Part shown: in pieces, positions 1 through 5,385 of the stretch | Numbering within the stretch: the stretch's first letter is position 1 | How the letters are laid out: every line of letters starts with the position of its first letter | From: an uncultured Pseudomonadota bacterium | Lineage (GTDB): Bacteria > Pseudomonadota > Gammaproteobacteria > Methylococcales > Methylomonadaceae | Assembly (NCBI GenBank): GCA_903904275.1 | Contig: CAIVBX010000079.1 | Coordinates: 1-5,385, forward strand | Direction: 5' to 3' | Length of the DNA stretch: 5,385 nt | Program-made: the position numbers and the translations under genes | The notes under the pieces: generated by a model | What the model saw: only the letters and a program-made list of their open reading frames with translations | What the model was told of the DNA's origin: nothing | The model's database searches: none

Positions 1-1466
1 CTATTTTTCCACATCGCTTTTGCCGCTTGTTTTGGTAATGTTGCGGCAGCAATCACACCAAGAAGATTACCCGCCGCACCACCCGTAATGGGGTCGATTT
101 TGTCATCGCCAAAAAAATACCCTAACCCCGCCCCCGTGCCTGTGGCTAATGCCTTTCCATTTAGAATGTCGGTCATTTGGCTAAGTGCGGCCGTACCCGA
201 ATCAGGTACTTTATCAGGGATAAATTCTTTACCGACTTTGGCAATATCACTTAATGTTTGATTGCCTTTGCCATAAAGCACGCGGTTTGCATCTTGTTTT
301 TTTAAGCCGTTAAGCAATAGCGCAGGGCTAACGTTTCCCGTTATTGGGTCAATGGCACGCTCCATTGATTTCATCACCGCCCAGTCGTTATTCGCTTTTT
401 TCAAGGCTGCCGAATCGAATATATTGACGTTTCTGCTCATAGCCGAATCCGCCGCACTGCGAATGGATTTAAGTGCGTCAGCCGTGAGCGGGTCGGAATT
501 TTTAAAACCTTTCGATTGCTTATCAAGCATCGAGCGCAAATCTTGGTATTGCTTCCCTGTCATTTTGTCGCCGATATTTAACGCGCCAAAATCATCAAGA
601 TAGCTTTGAATGACAGGCTTTTGATTAGTAGGCAATCGATTGAGTTGCTCTTGTTCAACTTTAGAAAGCGCGTCTTTTAATTCTTGGTCAACAATTAAAT
701 GGTTTCGTCCATGAATGTTGTTGTAAGACTTGCTAATTCGGTCTTTCATCGCACCCATTACATCAGCCGTTGCGCTGTCTGCATTTTCACCACCTGCTAA
801 AAACAAGGCTTTTTGCCATGCTTGCCGCTGTGTGTCTTTTTGCGCTTGCTGAAAACTTGATGAAGAGGGTAACGAGCTTAAACGTTTATCTGCAAATTGC
901 AGTGTTTTGTTTCCTGTTTCCTGTGCGGCATTGAGTGGAATGCCCATTGCGGTTGCCTTAGCAATCAAATCATCTTTAACTGGATTAGTTACGCTTTTGA
1001 ATGGTTGAGCGGCAAATTTCAACGCGCCACCTAACGCTTCACCAAACCCCGCACCTGCCGCACCCGTTAAGGCGTTTTCGATGCGGTCATCTTTATTGGT
1101 CAATCCTTCGGTGATGCCTGTCAAAGCCGTTCGAGCCAATGCGCCGCCCGCTAAACCAGCTGGGGCGGTGATTGCCATATCTGCCGCAATACCGCCTAAT
1201 TTTCCTGCCGTCGATTCATCGATTCGTTTATCTGCTGGCGCATAAGGTTTAACACCATCAAAACCCAAACCACGCGCGGCTTCATTAAATCGCTTTCCCA
1301 TGCCAACTAAAAAACTGGGGTCGTCGAGTTTTGGTTGCTCAGGCTCTGCTTTTTGCGGTGCGTGTTGCGACATGACGAAATTCATAATTTCGCTTTCGCT
1401 TGCACCGTCAGGCGCAGTCACTTCGTATTTTTTGCCGTCAGGCGAGGTAATAACGTATTTTGGCAT
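1..1466 (-). CDS. Large putative phage DNA-ejection/internal virion protein (3' end outside window)
   Basis: The frame is open from ATG at 1466 to the window edge, with 488 full codons visible; reading every codon by hand found no stop. The TAG formed by positions 3-1 is out of frame. The N-terminus holds a 10-residue duplication, VITSPDG (5-11) and EVTAPDG (15-21), a motif I recall at the start of podovirus virion proteins. Residues 87-152 are Gly/Ala-rich and hydrophobic (GGIAADMAI, APAGLAGGAL, GAAGAGFGEALGGAL). Residues 175-440 are polar and helical, with GIPLNAAQETG near 175-185 and LPSSSSFQQAQ near 199-209. A second Gly/Ala-rich hydrophobic part covers 438-477 (GTGAGLGYFFG, TGGAAGNLLGVIAAAT). 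No catalytic motif is seen. The start abuts the transglycosylase stop, so the two are co-translated. This suits a large ejection protein working with the transglycosylase, like T7 gp16 or P22 gp16 by position only. The function is inferred. Confidence 0.82.
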   Translation of the reverse strand, partial: MPKYVITSPDGKKYEVTAPDGASESEIMNFVMSQHAPQKAEPEQPKLDDPSFLVGMGKRFNEAARGLGFDGVKPYAPADKRIDESTAGKLGGIAADMAITAPAGLAGGALARTALTGITEGLTNKDDRIENALTGAAGAGFGEALGGALKFAAQPFKSVTNPVKDDLIAKATAMGIPLNAAQETGNKTLQFADKRLSSLPSSSSFQQAQKDTQRQAWQKALFLAGGENADSATADVMGAMKDRISKSYNNIHGRNHLIVDQELKDALSKVEQEQLNRLPTNQKPVIQSYLDDFGALNIGDKMTGKQYQDLRSMLDKQSKGFKNSDPLTADALKSIRSAADSAMSRNVNIFDSAALKKANNDWAVMKSMERAIDPITGNVSPALLLNGLKKQDANRVLYGKGNQTLSDIAKVGKEFIPDKVPDSGTAALSQMTDILNGKALATGTGAGLGYFFGDDKIDPITGGAAGNLLGVIAAATLPKQAAKAMWKN

Positions 1467-3032
1467 TTATTCCACCGCCTTGATTGACCAGCCGCTATTT
1501 GAAGCGTTCGGTGTGGTTTGTTGCACAGGTGTTGATTGACTTAAATAACGCCCTTGAATGTCTTTAATCGTTTGCAATGCCGCAATTTTTCGCGCTTTCG
1601 GAATCCAAGGGTCAGAAATTTGCCCCGCCATTTCTTTATAAAGTTGCACATCTTTGTCGGATTGTGGCCCTTCCATTCTTGGCATTTGCATTACAAGATT
1701 TGCACCCAATGCTTTAAGAGCTTGTGCTGAGTTTGCCCCTTGCGTGCTTTTACCAAAAAACCCCATTGCATCATCTACCAACGCACCCGCGCCGCTATTT
1801 GTTGCGGTTTCAATCAGCGGCTGTGCTTTGTCAAGTAAGCCAACAACGTTATTTGCGCTATTAGTTCGTTTTTGTACGACTTCGGCTTGCTTGCCACTTA
1901 AATCGATATTTGCCTTATTCTGGTCCTGTGTTTTTCTAGCTTCTGTTTCTAACGCTAATTTATCCGCTGTCGATTGACCCGTATAAACGTTATTCCGCTT
2001 TAAATTATCCACTGTTTGATTTAACGATTTAACCACGTTCTCGGTGGCTTGTTTTGGATTCGCGCCATTTTGCACTGCAATCTCGATACCTGTTTGGGCG
2101 TTTTGGGTCAGCGGTTGACTAGCTGCAATGATTTTGTCGGTAGGTGACGCATTCATCACCTTTTCAACGTATCTGGGGTCAGAATTACCGTTATAATCGC
2201 GCAACGCCGCCTGAACGTCACCGCCATTTTTTTTCAGCATTGCTGCAAAGTAATCCGTGCCAAAACGCACATTTTCGTCAGACGATTTATTTCGCAACGG
2301 AATAACGTTGTAACCTGGGTCGCGTCCTGTGCTTGGGATAACTTGCATCAACCCTTGTGCGCCCGTTTCAGAAACTGCATTCGGATTTCCGCCCGATTCA
2401 ACACTCATAATGTTGGGTACGAATTGCTGTGCGATAGGAATATAATCCGCTAAATCGTGATATTGACCATCTTGTAAAACTTTTCGCGGCAAACCAGAAT
2501 TTAATCCGTTGTACAAATCTTTTCCGAGTCCGCGCGTTTCACTACCGTTTGTATTTTTAATCGTGTCAGGCTTCCATGCTTCGGCGTTTCTTGATTTATT
2601 GCCTGCAATCGCGCCTTGTAAGTCGGGCGAATCACTCGCTTTCATGATCGGATTGCCCTGTGGGTCAGTGATTTGAATCATCTCACCCGTTCGCGCATTA
2701 AATTTCTGTAAGCCTTGCGGTGTGCTAATCGTTGTCCAATACGGGTCTCCGCCTGATGGTTGAGCCTGATAATGCTGAATCATGGCGTTATCTTTTGCAA
2801 TCGACGCATCATCTAGTCGTGATTGACGTGCGTCCTGTTGTGCCTGCCGCGCATCTTCTTTTTCTTGCTGTTTTTGTGCGAGCAAACCTTGAGCAAAACC
2901 TAATAGTCCGTTTCCAATCGTACCCATTCCGCCTTGTTGGCGTGGTGTGTTCATCATTTGACTACCTGCGGCAAGTAATCCAATTGCGGTTGATTTATCC
3001 ATTTCAGGTAAAAAGTCGAGTAAGCCTGCCAT
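1467..3032 (-). CDS. Virion-associated lytic transglycosylase (SLT domain), putative DNA-ejection protein
   Basis: The product has 521 residues. The SLT (lysozyme-like, soluble lytic transglycosylase) domain spans roughly residues 198-295. It contains the catalytic Glu212 in VESGGNP, then SETGAQGLMQVIPSTG (221-236), the classic second block, and DYNG at 279-282, matching the family's AYN block with Asp in place of Ala. Such enzymes cleave the MurNAc-GlcNAc bond of peptidoglycan to a 1,6-anhydro product. Residues 1-50 are Gly/Met-rich (GLLAAGSQMM near 18-27). Residues 52-85 are a charged Gln/Arg/Asp-rich likely coiled coil with two DARQ units. Residues 300-400 are polar and helical. Residues 445-496 contain PQSDKDVQLYKEMAG, a style I recall in other podovirus ejection proteins. 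With no signal peptide and a structural-gene context, it is a virion enzyme that locally opens the cell wall during infection, not an endolysin. ATG at 3032 has a strong GGAGAG site 4 nt upstream. Confidence 0.92.
   Translation of the reverse strand: MAGLLDFLPEMDKSTAIGLLAAGSQMMNTPRQQGGMGTIGNGLLGFAQGLLAQKQQEKEDARQAQQDARQSRLDDASIAKDNAMIQHYQAQPSGGDPYWTTISTPQGLQKFNARTGEMIQITDPQGNPIMKASDSPDLQGAIAGNKSRNAEAWKPDTIKNTNGSETRGLGKDLYNGLNSGLPRKVLQDGQYHDLADYIPIAQQFVPNIMSVESGGNPNAVSETGAQGLMQVIPSTGRDPGYNVIPLRNKSSDENVRFGTDYFAAMLKKNGGDVQAALRDYNGNSDPRYVEKVMNASPTDKIIAASQPLTQNAQTGIEIAVQNGANPKQATENVVKSLNQTVDNLKRNNVYTGQSTADKLALETEARKTQDQNKANIDLSGKQAEVVQKRTNSANNVVGLLDKAQPLIETATNSGAGALVDDAMGFFGKSTQGANSAQALKALGANLVMQMPRMEGPQSDKDVQLYKEMAGQISDPWIPKARKIAALQTIKDIQGRYLSQSTPVQQTTPNASNSGWSIKAVE
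1471..1476 (-). promoter_or_regulatory. Weak Shine-Dalgarno site for the large ejection protein gene
   Basis: GGTGGA lies 4 nt before ATG at 1466, within the last sense codons of the transglycosylase gene. It is only a partial match. The upstream TAA sits directly against the ATG (TAAATG), so translational coupling probably does most of the work. Confidence 0.45.
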
Positions 3033-3625
3033 TACACTCTCCGTCCAAAATTATTGAATGTTCTTAACTGTGGTTTTTGTTGGGGAATTTGTGCATCTAA
3101 ATTAGGCGGTGCTGGTGCATGTTGCGGCTGTTGATTTCCGCCCATCATTTTCATGCCTGAACCGAGCAAGCCTAAACTTTGCGCGGTTGATAATCCGCCA
3201 CTGCTCAAACCCGCACCACCTACCATTGCGCCACCTGGTACAGCAGAAGCTGCCGCTGTCATTGGCAGAGCCGACCCCGCTGTTGTTGCTCCCATTGCCG
3301 CACCTAACCCTGGTGAAGCCGCCGCACCTAGTCCTGCAGTTGTGCCTGATGCCACTAATCCAGTTTCAGGTACTAATGCCCCCGCCATCGTTCCAGCACT
3401 GCCTAACAAGCCATTTGCGGCTGCTGTTCCTGCTGCACCAAGTGTTCCTAATCCAGCACTTGCACCCGCTGTTCCTGCGGCTGTTCCACCAAGCAAACCC
3501 GCACTAGCTGCACCTGCTGAACCTAACGCCCCCGCCGAAGCCGCGCCAATCCCAGCGGCGGCTGTTCCAGCTTCTGCCGCTGTTGCGCCAATACCCAACA
3601 TTGCCGCAATATCTACGAATGCCAT
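3032..3625 (-). CDS. Ala/Gly-rich hydrophobic phage protein, putative ejection/membrane-active virion component
   Basis: The product has 197 residues. Residues 1-160 are dominated by Ala, Gly, Ser, Thr and Leu. Between Glu18 and Lys159 the only charged residue is Glu87, in a PETG turn. The stretch has many short Gly-x-Gly and Ala-Gly patches rather than clean 20-residue membrane helices. From residue 160 the character changes to a Gln/Pro-rich linker (residues 164-186), then a short basic end with Phe190, Phe193 and the terminal RRV. There is no cysteine, no catalytic motif and no typical signal peptide. ATG at 3625 follows a GAGAG ribosome site and overlaps the cupin gene by 13 nt; its stop shares one base with the next ATG. 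Small hydrophobic proteins beside a virion transglycosylase are typical of podovirus ejection sets, so a membrane-inserting or conduit role is inferred. The long open frame on the opposite strand is a by-product of GC-rich alanine and glycine codons. Confidence 0.8.
   Translation of the reverse strand: MAFVDIAAMLGIGATAAEAGTAAAGIGAASAGALGSAGAASAGLLGGTAAGTAGASAGLGTLGAAGTAAANGLLGSAGTMAGALVPETGLVASGTTAGLGAAASPGLGAAMGATTAGSALPMTAAASAVPGGAMVGGAGLSSGGLSTAQSLGLLGSGMKMMGGNQQPQHAPAPPNLDAQIPQQKPQLRTFNNFGRRV
3037..3042 (-). promoter_or_regulatory. Shine-Dalgarno site for the transglycosylase gene
   Basis: On the minus strand GGAGAG lies 4 nt before ATG at 3032, inside the last codons of the Ala/Gly-rich gene. 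It is the best ribosome site in the window and fixes the start. The stop and start overlap as TAATG, so reinitiation is also likely. Confidence 0.75.
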
Positions 3626-4011
3626 AATAATTTTCTCTCTTCAAATTCTTCAAAAGTGTCCGAAACCGCTTCAGCTTCAATATCGGCGATTTCCGTTAAA
3701 TCAGTGCGAATCACATTGATAAACGTGCAGTCTGTCACGGCATAAACGGCGCGTTTCGTCCCTGCTGGGGTGATACAAATAAACGGCGCGGTAAATTCTT
3801 CATCAAAAATCCGCATCGTGCCTTGCGCTAAAATCGCAATATGCTCGTGATTGTGAATCTTTCCAACCGCACACATGCCCGCAGGAATAAATAGCGAGCG
3901 AGCATAAACGCCCTCGATTTGATAATGCTCAACAGGCAATTCTCGCACCGCGTTGGGTATCGCTTTTAAGGCTTGAGCAAGCTCTAAGGTTTTTAATTTA
4001 GTTAGCCCCAA
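3613..4011 (-). CDS. Small phage cupin-fold protein
   Basis: The 132-residue product has the layout of the small cupin proteins found in many phage structural modules. Residues 50-64 give the first cupin motif, a glycine followed by HNHEH (His53, His55, His57), then hydrophobic residues and a turn glycine at 64. The strand that follows reads TMRIFDE. The second motif, around residues 80-90, is TPAGTKRAVY, where phage relatives (from memory) also have PGTKR and lack the second metal histidine of classic cupins. The C-terminus from about residue 105 is acidic and probably helical. TTG at 4011 is the only sensible start: no ATG or GTG lies before Met46, and the cupin motifs need the N-terminal part. 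It overlaps the upstream stop by 10 nt, has only a weak G-rich stretch (4026-4022) as ribosome site, and is probably translated by coupling. Its molecular role is unknown; metal or small-ligand binding is possible. Confidence 0.8.
   Translation of the reverse strand: MGLTKLKTLELAQALKAIPNAVRELPVEHYQIEGVYARSLFIPAGMCAVGKIHNHEHIAILAQGTMRIFDEEFTAPFICITPAGTKRAVYAVTDCTFINVIRTDLTEIADIEAEAVSDTFEEFEERKLLWHS
3635..3639 (-). promoter_or_regulatory. Shine-Dalgarno site for the Ala/Gly-rich gene
   Basis: GAGAG (within GAAGAGAG) lies 9 nt before ATG at 3625, inside the end of the cupin gene, where it also encodes the acidic EER residues. The A/T-rich spacer supports this ATG as the real start. Confidence 0.6.
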
Positions 4012-5385
4012 AGTGAATATGCCCCCAATCCTGCCGCGCCAGCACCTAATATGTTTCCGAGAAGATTATTCGTATTTGAGCCATAAGTTGTTGTCGTGCC
4101 GCCTGTTGCCATACCAGCGGATTGACGGGTTAAATCGATATTATCTAAGGCGCGATTTGCATCAAAATTAAGCAAGTTGTTTTGCTGTCCATAAATCGCA
4201 TCTTGCCCCGCGTTATAATTACTTAACGCCGCGCCAGCACCTTGAATGCCTGTCATTTGGTTATTCATATTCTGCTGACTTTGCGTCATTTGCTGCGTGT
4301 TATTTTGAAAGCCCAAATCTGCGTTAAACTGGTTATTTTGTTGTTGTTGACCGTAGTTGTATTGCTGATTTGACGTATCATTTTGAGCATTAGTCAACTG
4401 ACCTGAATTTAATTGCCCCGTGTTGTATTGCGCCATGTTATTTGCGCTAGTCGCATCATATTGATTGCTGTTTAGCTGATTGCCTGCATTCGCTAAATTT
4501 AACGAGTTAGCCGCGCCTGCATTCCATTGATTGTTAGCCAAGTCATTTGAAGCGTTGAATTTCGTTATGTCATTCATTTGTGACGTGTCGAATTGACTAT
4601 TGTTTAACGAATTTCCTGCGTTAAATTTCGCCATGTCTGTCCCAAGTCCAGCATTGTACTGACTATTCGCCATCGAATTACTGGCGTTAGCTAGGCTAAA
4701 TTGATTATCCGCCCCAGCATTAAATTGACCGCCTTGATTTCGATTTGTTGCATTGAACTGGGCGTTGCTACCCGCTTGGTCATTCAGGGTTTGCGCCGTT
4801 GACAGCATGTTGCCTTGTGCGTTTTGATACGCATTACCCAGCAATTGATTTCCTGAATCAACATTAGATTGCGTTAAATCACGCGCGTTTCGTTCGGCTT
4901 GCTGCAACGCTAAACCCTCTGCAATACCTTGGCGTGAACCACCATATTGCCCTGCTGCAAACGCATCACTGCCAATTTGCGGCATAACGGATTGATTCAA
5001 GTTTTGAATCATATCGTTATAGCCTTGCATGGATTGGTCGATACCTTTTTGATTCATCGACGAAAGGTAAGGGTTATCTATTTCACCACTAAGCAGTTTT
5101 GATAACGCGCTAGTCGGATCTAACGTACCTAAATTTGACCGAGCTGAATTTAAGTCGGCGAGAGAAATATCCGAGTTTTTTGCCGTGACTGCCTGATAAG
5201 GGTCTGAAAACTGTGCAGACGCATCTTGATAAGGATTTGATTGGCTTGCCGAGACGTTTTGATAATCAGCCGATTGTGCCAAAGCAGCTGGGTTATAACC
5301 TGCTGATTGTGTGTAATCCGCTTGATTTAAACCAGCCGTGTTGTCATACGTTGTTGCGTTGGGATTGGCGGCATTTGCGATTGGA
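4002..5385 (-). CDS. Asn/Gln-rich repeat protein, putative phage internal virion/ejection protein (5' end outside window)
   Basis: This frame is open from the window edge to a TAA at 4004-4002, giving 460 visible residues. A TTG at 5282 could be taken as a start, but the frame continues upstream with the same composition and the same Tyr-containing repeat style, so the true start almost certainly lies beyond 5385. Residues below count from that TTG. Residues 5-37 are three 11-residue repeats of the form (A/N/D)(D/P)YQxxxAxxS. Residues 60-150 are a less repetitive, probably helical part with a GQYGGSRQG stretch. Residues 175-328 are fourteen contiguous 11-residue units built on Q(F/Y/W)NA. The last 20 or so residues are Gly/Ala-rich and hydrophobic, ending YSLWG. 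No enzyme motif, signal peptide or cysteine is visible. The position just upstream of a cupin, a hydrophobic and a transglycosylase gene suggests an internal virion or ejection protein. A fibrous tail component is the main alternative. The coding call is firm; the function is inferred. Confidence 0.85.
   Translation of the reverse strand, partial: PIANAANPNATTYDNTAGLNQADYTQSAGYNPAALAQSADYQNVSASQSNPYQDASAQFSDPYQAVTAKNSDISLADLNSARSNLGTLDPTSALSKLLSGEIDNPYLSSMNQKGIDQSMQGYNDMIQNLNQSVMPQIGSDAFAAGQYGGSRQGIAEGLALQQAERNARDLTQSNVDSGNQLLGNAYQNAQGNMLSTAQTLNDQAGSNAQFNATNRNQGGQFNAGADNQFSLANASNSMANSQYNAGLGTDMAKFNAGNSLNNSQFDTSQMNDITKFNASNDLANNQWNAGAANSLNLANAGNQLNSNQYDATSANNMAQYNTGQLNSGQLTNAQNDTSNQQYNYGQQQQNNQFNADLGFQNNTQQMTQSQQNMNNQMTGIQGAGAALSNYNAGQDAIYGQQNNLLNFDANRALDNIDLTRQSAGMATGGTTTTYGSNTNNLLGNILGAGAAGLGAYSLWG
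4299..4760 (-). repeat. 14 tandem 11-residue (33-nt) protein repeats, QFNA type
   Basis: The encoded protein can be cut into fourteen gapless 11-residue units. Position 1 is Q, K or L; position 2 is F, Y or W, less often A or T; position 3 is N or D; position 4 is usually A, sometimes T and once Y. The Q-aromatic-N-A core is written with many synonymous codons (for example CAG TTC AAT GCA, AAA TTT AAC GCA, CAA TGG AAT GCA). The array is therefore old and kept at the protein level, not a recent DNA amplification. Units 2-10 alternate between two subtypes (see the 66-nt super-repeat). An 11-residue period fits a hendecad helical coil, but the high Asn and Gly content makes a beta-rich or extended fibre possible too. 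QFNAG-like repeats occur, as I recall, in other phage virion proteins. Confidence 0.9.
4464..4727 (-). repeat. Four copies of a 22-residue (66-nt) super-repeat inside the QFNA array
   Basis: Repeat units 2 to 9 pair into four A+B dimers. A-type units (2, 4, 6, 8) start with Q plus F, Y or W and carry their large hydrophobic residue at position 10 (F, M, I, L). B-type units (3, 5, 7, 9) start with L or K, have N at position 6 in all four, and carry M or L at position 8. Unit 10 is again A-type. Unit 11 breaks the alternation with its Leu at position 7. Unit 12 looks B-like (L at 1, NA at 3-4, N at 6) but has Thr at 8, and units 13-14 drift. This was read directly from the translation by hand alignment. 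Confidence 0.8.
5172..5270 (-). repeat. Three tandem 11-residue repeats, DPYQ type
   Basis: Three consecutive 11-residue units read ADYQNVSASQS, NPYQDASAQFS and DPYQAVTAKNS. Tyr-Gln at positions 3-4, Ala at position 8 and Ser at position 11 are invariant, with Ser or Thr at 7. More divergent relatives (an ADYTQSAGYNP unit and a TTYDNTAG stretch) lie upstream toward the window edge, so the array probably begins outside the window. It has the same period as the downstream QFNA array but a different consensus. Confidence 0.8.

Noticed and set aside
1..3. A TAG stop on the minus strand at the window edge, apparently ending the large ejection gene
   Set aside because: Codon counting from ATG at 1466 places these bases out of frame, so the gene continues beyond the window.
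183..191. A near match (AAGTGCGGC) to the Haemophilus uptake signal core
   Set aside because: One 8-of-9 match inside a coding region is expected by chance and does not identify the host.
352..603. Short plus-strand open frames, including this one and those at 1300-1539, 1654-1977, 2732-3067 and 3109-3507
   Set aside because: Each lies opposite a well-supported minus-strand gene, and none shows a recognisable domain.
3153..3719. A 188-residue Ala/Pro-rich open frame on the plus strand opposite the Ala/Gly-rich gene
   Set aside because: Alanine and glycine codons (GCN, GGN) read backwards give Ala, Pro and Ser codons and few stops. The frame has no family features and runs against the strand of all other genes.
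4002..4030. Possible -1 frameshift joining the repeat protein to the cupin protein
   Set aside because: The cupin frame is -1 relative to the repeat gene and G runs are present, but no in-frame X XXY YYZ slippery heptamer occurs before the stop. A TTG start with coupling is simpler.
5280..5282. TTG as the start of the Asn/Gln-rich gene
   Set aside because: The frame is open upstream to the window edge with 34 more codons of matching composition and repeat style, so this is an internal leucine codon.

Overview
The window is a compact, single-strand block of phage virion genes, from a tailed phage or a prophage in a bacterial chromosome. All five genes read on the minus strand, so transcription runs from position 5385 toward 1. 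Every junction overlaps or abuts, so there is no intergenic space. No tRNA, rRNA, insertion sequence, CRISPR array, integrase or promoter was seen, and no stretch over 300 bases lacks a gene. The order looks like the DNA-ejection (internal virion protein) part of a short-tailed phage (podovirus). The nearest architecture I can recall is that of Bordetella phage BPP-1-like podoviruses, but this is from memory and was not searched. Base composition is moderate and codons often end in A or T. This fits a gamma- or betaproteobacterial host, but no diagnostic host signal is present.

In transcription order: (1) 5385-4002, the 3' part of an Asn/Gln-rich protein with a very regular 11-residue repeat array. 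Its 5' end lies outside the window. (2) 4011-3613, a small cupin-fold phage protein with a TTG start overlapping gene 1. (3) 3625-3032, an Ala/Gly-rich, almost uncharged hydrophobic protein. (4) 3032-1467, a 521-residue protein with a lytic transglycosylase (SLT) domain in its middle. (5) 1466-1, the first 488 residues of a large protein with a duplicated SPDG/APDG N-terminal motif and Gly/Ala-rich hydrophobic segments. Its 3' end lies outside the window.

A likely working model (inference): proteins 1, 3, 4 and 5 are packaged in the capsid or tail base and ejected with the DNA. The transglycosylase would open the peptidoglycan locally, and the Ala/Gly-rich and large proteins would help form the conduit across the envelope. 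This parallels T7 gp14/gp15/gp16 and P22 gp7/gp20/gp16 by analogy, not by demonstrated homology. The cupin protein is a common small passenger in phage structural modules and has no settled function.

The most notable signal is the 14-unit 11-residue repeat in gene 1. Most of it alternates between two unit types, giving a 22-residue (66-nt) super-repeat.
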